Below are positions 37,376 to 49,880 of a stretch of DNA of 64,000 nt, in pieces. Source of the stretch: Lucinisca nassula (Eukaryota; Mollusca; Bivalvia; Lucinida; Lucinidae); the NCBI GenBank assembly GCA_963580285.1, contig OY757010.1:61464406-61528405 (forward strand). The letters are read 5' to 3'. The notes under the pieces are model-generated. The model had not been told where the DNA came from. It was given only the letters and a program-made list of their open reading frames with translations, and did not search any database. The position numbers and the translations under genes are program-made. Position 1 is the stretch's first letter; each line of letters opens with the position of its first letter.

Positions 37376-37698
37376 GACCGGTCCCGATAGCTCAGTTGGT
37401 AGAGTGTCCGCTCCGGGGAACGGGAGGTCACGGGTTCGATCCCGGGCCGCGACATACCAAAGTCGTTAAAAATGGTACTAGCTGCTCCTCGCTTGGCTCT
37501 CAGATTTACGGTGTAGAGCTAGGACTGGTCGACCCAGTGTCAGGATAATGTGATTGGGTGTGGTATCATGTAATGTGTCTTGAGAGATGATACTTCAGTG
37601 AGGCAGCACTATAAAAGTGAGCATTGAGCTCCCTGTCGCAACCAGACACCGTCGTGATATGACAGAAAAATTGTTAAAAGCGACGTTAAACCCGAATT

Positions 37699-37731
<33 letters not shown>

Positions 37732-37748
37732 ACACACATACACACACA
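37376..37748 (+). mobile_element. SINE-A, full length, with CA tail
   Basis: Perfect 13-bp duplications TGTACAAAGATTC (37363-37375 and 37749-37761). A tRNA-like head at about 37380-37455 has A box TAGCTCAGTTGG and B box GGTTCGATCCC. The body includes GGTACTAGCTGCTCCTCGCT and GGACTGGTCGACCCAGTGTC and ends CGACGTTAAACCCGAATTC followed by a ~50-bp CA-rich tail. The intact duplication implies a young insertion into the loop of the giant element. Confidence 0.93.
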
Positions 37749-37944
37749 TGTACAAAGATTCTTTTTCCCCTCGGACAATTAGGGATTGATTCGATCATTT
37801 CCTCAGCTGAAGGTGCTGAGGATAGTGTAGCTAAGTTTACCTCTTTGGTGATAGCTAGGGACTAACTTGCCATATCACAGGTGGTTATGGTGTATCAATG
37901 TCATTTATCATTTCACCAGTAACGATTCTGATTCTGATGACTTT

Positions 37945-38045
37945 AGAAGTAATGTCATCTGAATGTCGGGTAAGAGTCCCACAAAATTGGAGGAAGCGTC
38001 TCTAAACTGACCTAACTAGTGTTGATTTGGACATCAAATCTCGTA
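37945..38045 (+). mobile_element. SINE-C 3' fragment
   Basis: ATGTCATCTGAATGTCGGGT, AGAGTCCCACAAAATTGGAG and GTGTTGATTTGGACATCAAA correspond to the last ~90 bp of SINE-C. Confidence 0.6.
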
Positions 38046-38185
38046 AGTTTTACGTTTCCGGTTGATCGATATTTAACTGTAGGAGGAGTTCCGCTCACAA
38101 GATACATACTACTGACTTGGAAACCATGCAAAATAGTCTAACTTGAAATGAGAAAAAGTGAAAACATTATTTCAGGATAAAAAAA

Positions 38186-38240
38186 ACAAGAGGACCATGA
38201 TGGTCCTATATCGTTCATCTGAGCTAAACGATTAGAAGTT
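38186..38240 (-). mobile_element. End fragment of a pearl/HINE-like element
   Basis: AACAAGAGGACCATGATGGT followed by CCTATATCGTTCATCTGAGC resembles the complement of the 3' end at 60138-60175 (hairpin around CCATCATGG, then CTCTTGTTT). Only the terminus is present. It lies ~80 bp from the start of the right satellite arm. Confidence 0.5.
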
Positions 38241-38317
38241 TCAGGACGTTCCAATCTTTACCGGAGGATTTATGCTGATGGCAAGGTCAAAAACAGGCAT
38301 TCTCAGCCTTCAAGGGG

Positions 38318-41300
38318 ATGTCGAGCTCTGCATAAGACTGGCGAATTGAAAGTTGTTTGTAGAGCTATGTCGAGCTAGGTCGAGCTCTGCAATTCGCTAT
38401 GTCGAGCTCTGCTAAGTCGAGCTCTGCATAAGACTGGCACATTGAAAGTTGTTTGCAGAGCTACGTCGAGCTATGTCGAGCTCTGCATAAGACTGGCGAA
38501 TTGAAAGTTGTATGCAGAGCTATGTCGAGCTAGGTCGAGCTCTGCAATTCGCTAGGTCGAGCTCTGCAATTCGCTAGGTCGAGCTCTGCTATGTCGAGCT
38601 GTGCATAAGACTGGCACATTGAAATTTGTATTCAGAGCTACGTCGATCTATGTCGAGCTCTGCATAAGACTGGCACATTGAAAGTTGTATGCAGAGCTAC
38701 GTCGAGCTATGTCGAGCTCTGTATAAGACTGGCGCATTGAAAATTGTATGCAGAGCTACGTCGAGCTATGTCGAGCACAGAGCTGTGCATTGATGTGCTG
38801 ATTTCTAAGATTATGCAGACCTAAGGCGATTACAGAGCTCTGCACTAAACTGGCACATTGAAAGTTGTATGGAGAGCTACGTCGAGCTATGTTGAGCTCT
38901 GCATAAGTCTGGCACATTGAAATATTTATGCAGAGCTATGTCGAGCTATGTCGAGCTCTGCATAAGACTGGCACATTGAAAGTAGTATGTAGTGCTATGT
39001 CGAGCTATGTCGAGCTAGGTCGAGCTCTGCAATTCGCTAGGTCGAGCTCTGCTATGTCGAGCTCTGCGCTTACCTGGCACATTGAAAGTTGTATGCACAG
39101 CTACGTCGAGCTATGTCGAGCTCTGCATAAGACTTGCGAATTGAAAATTGCATGCAGAGCTACGTCGAGCTATGTCGAGCGCAGAGCTGTGCATTGATGA
39201 GCTGATTTCTAAGATTATGCAGACCTAATGCGATTGCAGAGCTCTGCACTAAACTGGCACATTGAAAGTTGTATGCAGAGCTATGTCGAGCTAGGTCGAG
39301 CTCTGCAATTCGCTAGGTCGAGCTCTGCTATGTCGAGCTCTGCATAAGACTGGCACATTGAAAGTAGTACGCAGAGCTACGTCGAGCTATGTCGAGCTCT
39401 GCATAAGACTGGCGAATTGAAAATTGTATGCAGAGCTACGTCGAGCTATGTCGAGCGCAGATCTGTGCATTGATGTGATGATTTCTAAGATTATGCAGAC
39501 CTAAGGCGATTGCAGAGCTCTGCACTAAAGTGGCACATTGAAAGTTGTATGCAGAGCTACGTCGAGCTATGTCGAGCTCTGCATAAGTATGGCACATTGA
39601 AATATTTATGCAGAGCTATGTCGAGCTCTGCATAAGACTGGCGAATTGAAAATTGTATGCAGAGCTACGTCGAGCTATGTCGAGCGCAGATCTGTGCATT
39701 GATGTGATGATTTCTAAGATTATGCAGACCTAAGGCGATTGCAGAGCTCTGCACTAAAGTGGCACATTGAAAGTTGTATGCAGAGCTATGTCGAGCTAGG
39801 TCGAGCTCTGCAATTCGCTAGGTCGAGCTCTGCTATGTCGAGCTCTGCATAAGACTGGCACATTGAAAGTAGTACGCAGAGCTACGTCGAGCTATGTCGA
39901 GCTCTGCATAAGACTGGCGAATTGAAAATTGTATGCAGAGCTACGTCGAGCTATGTCGAGCGCAGATCTGTGCATTGATGTGATGATTTCTAAGATTATG
40001 CAGACCTAAGGCGATTGCAGAGCTCTGCACTAAAGTGGCACATTGAAAGTTGTATGCAGAGCTACGTCGAGCTATGTCGAGCTCTGCATAAGTATGGCAC
40101 ATTGAAATATTTATGCAGAGCTACGTCGAGCTATGTCGAGCTCTGCATAAGACTGGCACATTGAAAGTAGTATGCAGAGCTACGTCGAGCTATGTCGAGC
40201 TCTGCATAAGACTGGCGAATTGAAAGTTGTTTGCAGAGCTATGTCGAGCTAGGTCGAGCTCTGCAATACGCTAGGTCGAGCTCTGCTATGTCGAGCTCTG
40301 CATAAGACTGGCACATTGAAAGTTGTATGCAGAGCTACGTCGATCAATGTCGAGCTCTGCATAAGAATGGCACATTGAAAGTTGTATGCAGAGCTACGTC
40401 GAGCTATATCGAGCTCTGCATAAGACTGCCACATTGAAAGTTTTATGCAGAGCTACGTCGAGCTATGTCGAGCTCTGCATAAGACTGGCGAATTGAAAGT
40501 TGTTTGCAGAGCTATGTCGAGCTAGGTCGAGCTCTGCATAAGTCCGGCACATTGAAAGTTGTATGCAGAGCTATGCAGAGTTACGACGAGCTGTGTCGAG
40601 CTCTGCATAAGACTGGCACATTGAAAGTTTTATGCAGAGCTGTGTCGAGCTAGGTCGAGCTCTGCAATTCGCTAGGTCGAGCTCTGCAATTCGAGGTCTG
40701 CATAAGACTGGCACGTTGAAAAATGTATGCAGAGCTACGTCGAGCTATGTCGAGCGCAGAGCTGTGCATTGATGTGATGATTTCTAAGATTATGCAGACC
40801 TAAGGCGATTGCAGAGCTCTGCACTAAACTGGCACATTGAAAGTTGTATGCAGAGCTACGTCGAGCTATGTCGAGCTCTGCATAAGTATGGCAGATTGAA
40901 ATATTTATGCAGAGCTACGTCGAGCTATGTCCAGCTCTGCATAAGACTGGCACATTGAAAGTAGTACGCAGAGCTACGTCGAGCTATGTCGAGCTCTGCA
41001 TAAGACTGGCGAATTGAAAGTTGTTTGCAGAGCTATGTCGAGCTAGGTCGAGCTCTGCAATACGCTAGGTCGAGCTCTGCTGGCACATTGAAAGTTGTAT
41101 GCAGAGCTACGTCGATCTATGTCGAGCTCTGCATAAGAATGGCACATTGAAAGTTGTATGGAGAGCTACGTCGATCTATGTCGAGCTCTGCATAAGAATG
41201 GCACATTGAAAGTTGTATGCAGAGCTACGTCGAGCTATGTCGAGCTCTGCATAAGTATGACATATTGAAATATTTATGCAGAGCTACGTCGAGCTATGCA

Positions 41301-44300
41301 TAAGACTGGTACATTGAAAGTAGTATGCAGAGCTTCGTCGAGCTATGTCGAGCTCTGCATAAGACTGGCGAATTGAAAGTTGATTGCAGAGCTATGTCGA
41401 GCTAGGTGGAGCTCTGCATAAGTCTGGCACATTGAAAGTTGTATGCAGAGCTATGCAGAGTTACGTCGAGCTATGTCGAGCTCTGCATAAGACTGGCACA
41501 TTGAAAGTTTTATGCAGAGCTGTGTCGAGCTAGGTCGAGCTCTGCAATTCGCTAGGTCGAGCTCTGCTATGTCGAGGTCTGCATAAGACTGGCACATTGA
41601 AAAATGTATGCAGAGCTACGTCGAGCTATGTCGAGCTCTGCATAAGACTAGCGAATTGAAAATTGTATGCAGAGCTACGTCGAGCTATGTCGAGCGCAGA
41701 GCTGTGCATTGATGTGATGATTTCTAAGATTATGCAGACCTAAGGCGATTGCAGAGCTCTGCACTAAACTGGTACATTGAAAGTTGCATGCAGAGCTACG
41801 TCGAGCTATGTCGAGCTCTGCATAAGTATGGCACATTGAAATATTTATGCAGAGCTACGTCGAGCTATGTCGAGCTCTGCATAAGACTGGCACATTGAAA
41901 GTAGTATGCAGAGCTACGTCGAGCTATGTCGAGCTCTGCATAAGACTTGCGAATTGAAAGTTGTTTGCAGAGCTATGTCGAGCTAGGTCGAGCTCTGCAA
42001 TACGCTAGGTCGAGCTCTGCTATGTCGAGCTCTGCATAAGACTGGCACATTGAAAGTTGTATGCAGAGCTACGTCGATCTATGTCGAGCTCTGCATAAGA
42101 ATGGCACATTGAAAGTTGTATGCAGAGCTACGTCGAGCAATGTCGAGCTCTGCATAAGTATGGCACATTGAAATATTTATGCAGAGCTACGTCGAGCTAT
42201 GTCGAGCTCTGCATAAGACTGGCACATTGAAAGTAGTATGCAGAGCTACGTCGAGCTATGTCGAGCTCTGCATAAAACTTGCGAATTGAAAGTTGTTTGC
42301 AGAGCTATGTCGAGCTAGGTCGAGCTCTGCAATACGCTAGGTCGAGCTCTGCTATGTCGAGCTCTGCATAAGACTGGCACATTGAAAGTTGTATGCAGAG
42401 CTACGTCGATCTATGTCGAGCTCTGCATAAGAATGGCACATTGAAAGTTGTATGCAGAGCTACGTCGAGCTATGTCGAGTTCTGCATAAGTATGACACAT
42501 TGAAATATTTATGGAGAGCTACGTCGAGCTATGTCGAGCTCTGCATAAGACTGGTACATTGAAAGTAGTATGCAGAGCTTCGTCGAGCTATGTCGAGCTC
42601 TGCATAAGACTGGCGAATTGAAAGTTGTTTGCAGAGCTATGTCGAGCTAGGTCGAGCTGTGCATAAGTCTGGCACATTGAAAGTTGTATGCAGAGCTATG
42701 CAGGGTTACGTCGAGCTATGTCGAGCTCTGCATAAGACTGGCACATTGAAAGTTTTATGCAGAGCTGTGTCGAGCTAGGTCGATCTCTGCAATTCGCTAG
42801 GTCGAGCTCTGCTATGTCGAGGTCTGCATAAGACTGGCACATTGAAAAATGTATGCAGAGCTACGTCGAGCTATGTCGAGCTCTGCATAAGACTAGCGAA
42901 TTGAAAATTGTATGCAGAGCTACGTCGAGCTATGTCGAGCGCAGAGCTGTGCATTGATGTGATGATTTCTAATATTATGCAGACCTAAGGCGATTGCAGA
43001 GCTCTGCACTTAACTGGCACATTGAAAGTTGCATGCAGAGCTACGTCGAGCTATGTCGAGCTCTGCATAAGTATGGCACATTGAAATATTTATGCAGAGC
43101 TACGTCGAGCTATGTCGAGCTCTGCATCAGACTGGCACATTGAAAGTAGTATGCAGAGCTACGTCGAGCTATGTCGAGCTCTGCATAAGGCTTGCGAATT
43201 GAAATGTGTTTGCAGAGCTATGTCGAGCTAGGTCGAGCTCTGCAATACGCTAGGTCGAGCTCTGCTATGTCGAGCTCTGCATAAGACTGGCACATTGAAA
43301 AGTGTATGCAGAGCTACGTCGATCTATGTCGAGCTCTGCATAAGAATGGCACATTGAAAGTTGTATGCAGATCTACGTCGAGCTATGTCGAGCTCTGCAT
43401 AAGTATGACACATTGAAATATTTATGCTGAGCTACGTCGAGCTATGTCGAGCTCTGCATAAGACTGGTACATTGAAAGTAGTATGCAGAGCTACGTCGAG
43501 CTATGTCGAGCTCTGCATAAGACTGGCGAATTGAAAGTTGTTTGCAGAGCTATGTCGAGCTAGGTCGAGCTCTGCATAAGTCTGGCACATTGAACGTTGT
43601 ATGCAGAGCTATGCAGAGTTACGTCGAGCTGTGTCGAGCTCTGCATAAGACTGGCACATTGAAAGTTTTATGCAGAGCTGTGTCGAGCTAGGTCGAGCTC
43701 TGCAATTCGCTAGGTCTAGCTCTGCTATGTCGAGGTCTGCATAAGACTGGCACATTGAGAAATGTATGCAGAGCTACGTCGAGCTATGTCGAGCTCTGCA
43801 TAAGACTGGCGAATTGAAAATTGTATGCAGAGCTACGTCGAGCTATGTCGAGCGCAGAGCTGTGCATTGATGTGATGATTTCTAAGATTATGCAGACCTA
43901 AGGCGATTGCAAAGCTCTGCACTAAACTGGCACATTGAAAGTTGCATGCAGAGCTACGTCGAGCTATGTCGAGCTCTGCATAAGTATGGCACATTGAAAT
44001 ATTTATGCAGAGCTACGTCGAGCTATGTCGAGCTCTGCATAAGACTGGCACATTGAAAGTAGTATGCAGAGCTACGTCGAGCTATGTCGAGCTCTGCATA
44101 AGACTTGCGAATTGAAAGTTGTTTGCAGAGCTATGTCGAGCTAGGTCGAGCTCTGCAATACGCTAGGTCGAGCTCTGCTATGTCGAGCTCTGCATAAGAC
44201 TGGCACATTGAAAGTTGTATGCAGAGCTACGTCGATCTATGTCGAGCTCTGCATAAGAATGACACATTGAAAGTTGTATGCAGAGCTACGTCGAGCTATG

Positions 44301-46922
44301 TCGAGCTCTGCATAAGTATGGCACATTGAAATATTTATGCAAAGCTACGTCGAGCTATGTCGAGCTCTGCATAAGACTGGCACATTGAAAGTAGTATGCA
44401 GAGCTACGTCGAGCTATGTCGAGCTCTGCATAAAACTTGCGAATTGAAAGTTGTTTGCAGAGCTATGTCGAGCTAGGTCGAGCTCTGCAATACGCTAGGT
44501 CGAGCTCTGCTATGTCGAGCTCTGCATAAGACTGGCACATTGAAAGTTGTATGCAGAGCTACGTCGATCTATGTCGAGCTCTGCATAAGAATGACACATT
44601 GAAAGTTGTATGCAGAGCTACATCGAGCTATGTCGAGCTCTGCATAAGTTTGACACATTGAAATATTTATGGAGAGCTACGTCGAGCTATGTCGAGCTCT
44701 GCATAAGACTGGTACATTGAAAGTAGTATGCAGAGCTTCGTCGAGCTATGTCGAGCTCTGCATAAGACTGGCGAATTGAAAGTTGTTTGCAGAGCTATGT
44801 CGAGCTAGGTCGAGCTCTGCATAAGTCTGGCACATTGAAAGTTGTATGCAGAGCTATGCAGAGTTACGTCGAGCTATGTCGAGCTCTGCATGAGACTGGC
44901 ACATTGAAAGTTTTATGCAGAGCTGTGTCGAGCTAGGTCGAGCTCTGCAATTCGCTAGGTCGAGCTCTGCTATGTCGAGGTCTGCATAAGACTGGCACAT
45001 TGAAAAATGTATGCAGAGCTACGTCGAGCTATGTCGAGCTCTGCATAAGACTAGCGAATTGAAAATTGTATGCAGAGCTACGTCGAGCTATGTCGAGCGC
45101 AGATCTGTGCATTGATGTGATGATATCTAAGATTATGCAGACTTAAGGCGATTGCAGAGCTCTGCACTAAACTGGCACATTGAAAGTTGCATGCAGAGCT
45201 ACGTCGAGCTATGTCGAGCTCTGCATAAATATGGCACATTGAAATATTTATGCAGAGCTACGTCGAGCTATGTCGAGCTCTGCATCAGACTGGCACATTG
45301 AAAGTAGTATGCAGAGCTACGTCGAGCTATGTCGAGCTCTGCATAAGGCTTGCGAATTGAAAGTTGTTTGCAGAGCTATGTCGAGCTAGGTCGAGCTCTG
45401 CAATACGCTAGGTCGAGCTCTGCTATATCGAGCTCTGCATAAGACTGGCACATTGAAAGTTGTATGCAGAGCTACGTCGATCTATATCGAGCTCTACATA
45501 AGAATGGCACATTGAAAGTTGTATGCAGAGCTACGTCGAGCTATGTCGAGCTCTGCATAAGTATGACACATTGAAATATTTATGCTGAGCTACGTCGAGC
45601 TATGTCGAGCTCTGCATAAGACTGGTACATTGAAAGTAGTATGCAGAGCTACGTCGAGCTATGTCGAGCTCTGCATAAGACTGGCGAATTGAAAGTTGTT
45701 TGCAGAGCTATGTCGAGCTAGGTCGAGCTCTGGATAAGTCTGGCACATTGAAAGTTGTATGCAGAGCTATGCAGAGTTACGTCGAGCTGTGTCGAGCTCT
45801 GCATAAGACTGGCACATTGAAAGTTTTATGCAGAGCTGTGTCGAGCTAGGTCGAGCTCTGCAATTCGCTAGGTCTAGCTCTGCTATGTCGAGGTCTGCAT
45901 AAGACTGGCACATTGAAAAATGTGTGCAGAGCTACGTCGAGCTATGTCGAGCTCTGCATAAGACTGGCGAATTGAAAATTGTATGCAGAGCTACGTCGAG
46001 CTATGTCGAGCGCAGAGCTGTGCATTGATGTGATGATTTCTAAGATTATGCAGACCTAAGGCGATTGCAGAGCTCTGCACTAAACTGGCACATTGAAAGT
46101 TGTATGCAGAGCTACGTCGAGCTATGTCGAGCTCTGCATAAGTATGGCAGATTGAAATATTTATGCAGAGCTACATCGAGCTATGTCAAGCTCTGCATAA
46201 GACAGGCACATTGAAAGTAGTATGCAGAGCTACGTCGAGCTATGTCGAGCTCTGCATAAGACTGGCGAATTGAAAGTTGTTTGCAGAGCTATGTCGAGCT
46301 AGGTCGAGCTCTGCAATACGCTAGGTCGAGCTCTGCTATGTCGAGCTCTGCATAAGACTGGCACATTGAAAGTTGTATGCAGAGCTACGTCGATCTATGT
46401 CGAGCTCTGCATAAGAATGGCACATTGAAAGTTGTATGCAGAGCTACGTCGAGCTATGTCGAGCTCTGCATAAGTATGGCACATTGAAATATTTATGCAG
46501 AGCTACGTCGAGCTATGTCGAGCTCTGCATAAGACTGGCACATTGAAAGTAGTATGCAGAGCTACGTCGAGCTATGTCGAGCTCTGCATAAGACTTGCGA
46601 ATTGAAAGTTGTTTGCAGAGCTATGTCGAGCTAGGTCGAGCTCTGCAATACGCTAGGTCGAGCTCTGCTATGTCGAGCTCTGCATAAGACTGGCACATTG
46701 AAAGTTGTATGCAGAGCTACGTCGATCTATGTCGAACTCTGCATAAGAATGGCACATTGAAAGTTGTATGCAGAGCTACGTCGAGCTATGTCGAGCTCTG
46801 CATAAGTATGGCACATTGAAATATTTATGCAGAGCTACGTCGAGCTATGTCGAGCTCTGCATAAGACTGCCGAATTGAAAGTTTATGCAGAGCTATGTCG
46901 AGCTAGGTCGAGCTCTGGGTTA
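38318..46922 (-). repeat. Right satellite arm (same satellite, inverted)
   Basis: Starts abruptly at ATGTCGAGCTCTGCATAAGA with well-preserved monomers. The marker TCTAAGATTATGCAGACC (ends at 40800, 41740, 42985, 43898, ~45143, 46056) gives spacings of about 940, 1245, 913, 1245, 913 bp: two higher-order repeat lengths alternate, differing by 332 bp. Variant monomers of the left arm (for example the CATAGCTCTGCAT doubling next to GACGTAACTC) recur here in complement, so the arms share one repeat library. Inner section 39.26-40.11 kb contains a local duplication of ~0.5 kb. No genes. Confidence 0.95.
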
Positions 46923-47018
46923 GACTTAACAGGAATCCTGTTACATTAAGGGAATCCTGTTAAGTCTTATGCAGAGCTGAATGCAGATGGGCGATTGCAG
47001 AGCCAACTTCACACAACT
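46868..47018 (-). repeat. Right terminal inverted repeat, 151 bp perfect
   Basis: Exact complement of 20151-20301, ending GCCAACTTCACACAACT. The transition to unique flank is at 47019, with the duplicated 9-bp target. Confidence 0.9.
46924..46965. promoter_or_regulatory. Subterminal hairpin, right
   Basis: ACTTAACAGGAATCC paired with GGAATCCTGTTAAGT. Its outer edge is 53 bp from 47018, the same distance as on the left. Confidence 0.5.
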
Positions 47019-47027
47019 ACATTTTAT
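47019..47027. repeat. 9-bp target-site duplication, right copy
   Basis: ACATTTTAT directly after the last base of the right terminal repeat; identical to 20142-20150. Confidence 0.88.
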
Positions 47028-47101
47028 TCGATAAATCAGACATGCCACTGATGATAATTTATATAATTAGAATTCAAATTTCATTAAATTACTTTGCCCG
47101 T

Positions 47102-47138
47102 GACAATTAAAAAAAGAGTGTATAGTTTCTATTTCCGG
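47102..47138. repeat. Flank motif inverted relative to 19405-19438
   Basis: AGTGTATAGTTTCTATTTCC with its GACAATT neighbour is the complement of the motif at 19405-19438 outside the left end. The distances from the element differ (85 bp against ~710 bp), so it is probably a dispersed repeat that happens to flank both sides. Confidence 0.5.
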
Positions 47139-47188
47139 AGAGTATATATCGAGCTGGTCACTTTACTAACCTATGCACATGGTTACGC

Positions 47189-47515
47189 GCGAGAGAGAGA
47201 GACAATTCGGGTTTAACGTCGCTTTCAACTATCTTTGAGTCATACCACGACGGTGTCTGGTTGCGACCATTATAGTGCTACCTCACTGAAGTATCATGTC
47301 CCAGACACATTACATGAAACCACACCCAGTCACATTATCCTGACACTGGGTCGACCAGTCCTAGCTCTACCCCGTAAACCCCGTAAACCTGAGTGCCAAG
47401 CGAGGAGCAGCTAGTACCATTCTTAACGACTTTGGTATGTCGCGGCCCGGGATCGAACCCGTGACCTCCCGTTCCCCGGAGCGGACACTCTACCAACTGA
47501 GCTATCGGGGCCGGT
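47189..47515 (-). mobile_element. SINE-A, minus orientation, with GA-type tail
   Basis: Imperfect 10-bp duplications ATGGTTACGC (47179-47188) and ATGGTAACGC (47516-47525). On the minus strand the tRNA-like head is at about 47441-47512 with B box GGTTCGATCCC; the tail after CGTTAAACCCGAATTG is TCTCTC rather than CA. Inserted into a SINE-B fragment (47522-47600). Confidence 0.88.
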
Positions 47516-47521
47516 ATGGTA

Positions 47522-47600
47522 ACGCCAGAAACTGACAACTGCCCTTTCTTGAATCAGCGGCAGGCAGACAGTAACCATAGAAAAGATATCGGAATCTGAA
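47522..47600 (-). mobile_element. SINE-B fragment
   Basis: CCAGAAACTGACAACTGCCC and ATAGAAAAGAT match the middle of the SINE-B at 48640-48955. The head and tail are gone. Confidence 0.6.
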
Positions 47601-47769
47601 AAGTAGATACCTATACATTTTTATTGAATACAGATATCTGCATTTCAAAAGGAGATATCTGTATTTCATTTTAGAAACGCAGCTCGATATCTATATCCCT
47701 ATTTAAACACAACACGAAGTCATATCAGGGGGAAATTGGGAGCCTTAATACTCCACTACCATCACGAGA

Positions 47770-48045
47770 ACAAGTCCATGAAACGAAGACCCCCCTGAAC
47801 TCCACTTTATATAGAGAAAGTGGGGTTTACGGGGGTATACATTATCTGCCTTATTTTTGCTCAAAAACATAGATTGTGGTTACTCGTTAGAACCGCCTCA
47901 TTGAGGCGGTTCTAACGAGCACCCACAATCTAAAACATAAAAACATAATAAACATAAATTAAAAACATAGATTGGGGGTTCTCGTTAGAAATGCCTCATT
48001 GAGGCGGTTCTAACGAGCACCCACAATCAAAGTTGAAAGCAGAAA
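47770..48045. mobile_element. MITE-1 copy with a duplicated palindromic core
   Basis: One flank (CCCCTGAACTCCACTTTATA, GGGGTTTACGGGGG) is followed by the core palindrome GAACCGCCTCATTGAGGCGG (about 47890-47915), an ATAAAAACATAATAAACAT spacer, then a second core (about 47986-48012). Each core is flanked by the GTTAC-TCGTTAG / CGAGCACCCACAATC pair. The second core has one changed arm (GAAATGCCTCA). Confidence 0.75.
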
Positions 48046-48080
48046 TATTAAAGATGATATCAGTTTTGCCTAATATTTAT

Positions 48081-48416
48081 TACACCGGCCCCGATAGCTC
48101 AGTGGATAGAGTGTCCGCTCCGGGGAACGGGAGGTCACGGGTTCGATCCCGGGCCGCGACATACCAAAGTCGTTAAGAATGGTACTAGCTGCTCCTCGCT
48201 TGGCACTCAGATTTACGGGGTAGAGCTAGGACTGGTCGACCCAGTGTCAGGATAATGTGACTGGGTGTGGTATCATGTAATGTGTCTGGGACATGGTATT
48301 TCAGTGAGGCAGCACTATAAAAGTGAGCATTGAGCTCCCTGTCGCAACCAGACACCGTCGTGATATGACTGAAAAATTGTTGAAAGCGACGTTAAACCCG
48401 AATTCACACACACATA

Positions 48417-48466
<50 letters not shown>
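48081..48466 (+). mobile_element. SINE-A, full length, with long CA tail
   Basis: Perfect 12-bp duplications CCTAATATTTAT (48069-48080 and 48467-48478). tRNA-like head with A box TAGCTCAGTGGATAG and B box GGTTCGATCCC; one base is missing in the D-arm region relative to 37376-37748. Body and CGTTAAACCCGAATTC end are conserved; the CA tail is ~60 bp. Confidence 0.93.
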
Positions 48467-48470
<4 letters not shown>

Positions 48471-48639
48471 ATATTTATCATTTTCTTACACCATGTTGGA
48501 CGCCATTATTTCTTAAGCTTACGGACCGGTTTTCCTAATGACTAGCATACATGTACACAAATTTAAAGCGCGATAATCATAACCGGCTTTTATAGCGACA
48601 CGGAAGAGTGTTTACTTACCGTTCGATTCACAGCGAGGT

Positions 48640-48955
48640 TTTGTTTGTTTGTTTGTATTGAAGTTTAACGGCCCAGTCAACGCTATTTTAGGTCATTTTT
48701 GAGTCGGCCAGTTTACCTATCCACACTTTTCCTTGGCAGGCTCAGTATACGTAAGCGGTTATACCAGTACAGTGCGCTTCTTTCGCCAGAAACTGACAAC
48801 TGCCCTTCTTGAATTGACGGAAGGGAGAGAATGATCGTAGAAAAGATTTCATGATCAATCTCCACGAAAGAATGTTGCCGACTCCGACAGGTATCGAACC
48901 CGCGTCCTGCTGATCACCATTCAGACGCGCATCCGACTGAGCTAAGGAGGCCGGC
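48640..48955 (-). mobile_element. SINE-B, full length, minus orientation
   Basis: 12-bp duplications TCACAGCGAGGT (48628-48639) and TCACGGCGAGGT (48956-48967), one difference. The tRNA-like head lies at about 48882-48953 on the minus strand (plus-strand GGTATCGAACCCG is the complement of the B box; ACTGAGCTAAG that of the A box). The tail reads CAAACAAACAAA in complement after the shared CCGTTAAAC. Confidence 0.9.
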
Positions 48956-49009
48956 TCACGGCGAGGTAAATAGATAAGGTTTATTTATAGTAACGCTAGG
49001 ACCGTAAGC

Positions 49010-49215
49010 TGAAACTACCGCACATGAGAACTGATAAACCGTTTAGAAGTCTCAGCCTGCCCAGGCAAAGTGGTGCGAGTCGTACCCTCCATGCATATAA
49101 ACCCTACAGTCGGGTGGTAGGGCTTGAGATGTCATTTCATCTCAATGTCGGGTAAAAGTAGCAACGTCTCCAAAGTGACATAAATAATGTTGACGGGGAC
49201 GTTAACTTGAGCCTT
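49010..49215 (+). mobile_element. SINE-C, internally deleted
   Basis: AGCTGAAACTACCGCACATG, CAGCCTGCCCAGGCAAAGTG, ATATAAACCCTACAG, TGTCATTTCATCTCAATGTC and TGTTGACGGGGACGTTAAC are in order; the AGTCCCACAAAATTGGA block is deleted. Confidence 0.75.
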
Positions 49216-49499
49216 CGTTCAAACAAAGTTAAACAATTCAAACAAAGTTAAAGCGAACGACCAGCATCGAACATAGACCATGGAATTTCATCCGCTATGG
49301 AGAGGCAATATTACATAATGTGATTTAAACAAAGTTAATTCCCCCTACTTAAAACATCCAACGAAGACACTGATCAGACGCCGCATTCTAGTCTCTGATC
49401 AAGGTCTTCGTTGTTTGCCAATATACCAGTAATAAGATAATGGCATGCTAAATATTTAAGCCTCTGCACCGAATATAACTTGTTTTAACCGGAAACGAA

Positions 49500-49880
49500 C
49501 TAAGCCTGTGTGAGTCAGAAAGCATATAAGCCGTCTGGTTTCATTATATAGGTGGCAGGGTTTGAGATGTCATTTCACCACATTGTCGGGTAAAAGTCCC
49601 ACAAAATTGGAGGCAACGTCCCTAAATGACCTAAAAAGTGTTGACAGGGACGTTAAACCCAAATTCAAACAAACAAATCAACCAAATACTTGCTGAATTG
49701 ACGCACTGATCGGTTAATGTCCAAGTTCGCAAAGCGATGCGTCTGATACCGCATATGATCAGGATCTACACTGTTCGCTTGAAATATAGGAGAGACAGGG
49801 TTACTAGAGGCAATCTAAATCCCCGTTCTTATGCGTCTGTGCCATTGCAGAACATTTTCCAGTCATACTCAGCCCAGTGT
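49500..49880 (+). repeat. SINE-C variant with attached ~200-bp unit
   Basis: A divergent SINE-C (TTTGAGATGTCATTTCACCA, AAAAGTCCCACAAAATTGGA, CGTTAAACCCAAATTCAAAC) runs directly into a unit with GCACTGATCGGTTAATGTCC, TTCGCAAAGCGATGCGTCTG and ATGCGTCTGTGCCATTGCAG. The same two parts are adjacent, inverted, at 62870-63235, so they probably form one larger repeat family. Confidence 0.6.

Noticed and set aside
37380..37455. Functional tRNA gene (also 47441-47512, 48086-48160, 33924-34004, 48882-48953, 63548-63621)
   Set aside because: A and B boxes are present, but each is the head of a SINE with a conserved body, a tail and usually target duplications; the acceptor stems are mismatched.
38318..46922. 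Centromeric or simple tandem satellite with an internal inversion
   Set aside because: An inversion would not produce perfect 151-bp terminal repeats containing non-satellite sequence plus identical 9-bp flanks at both outer borders.
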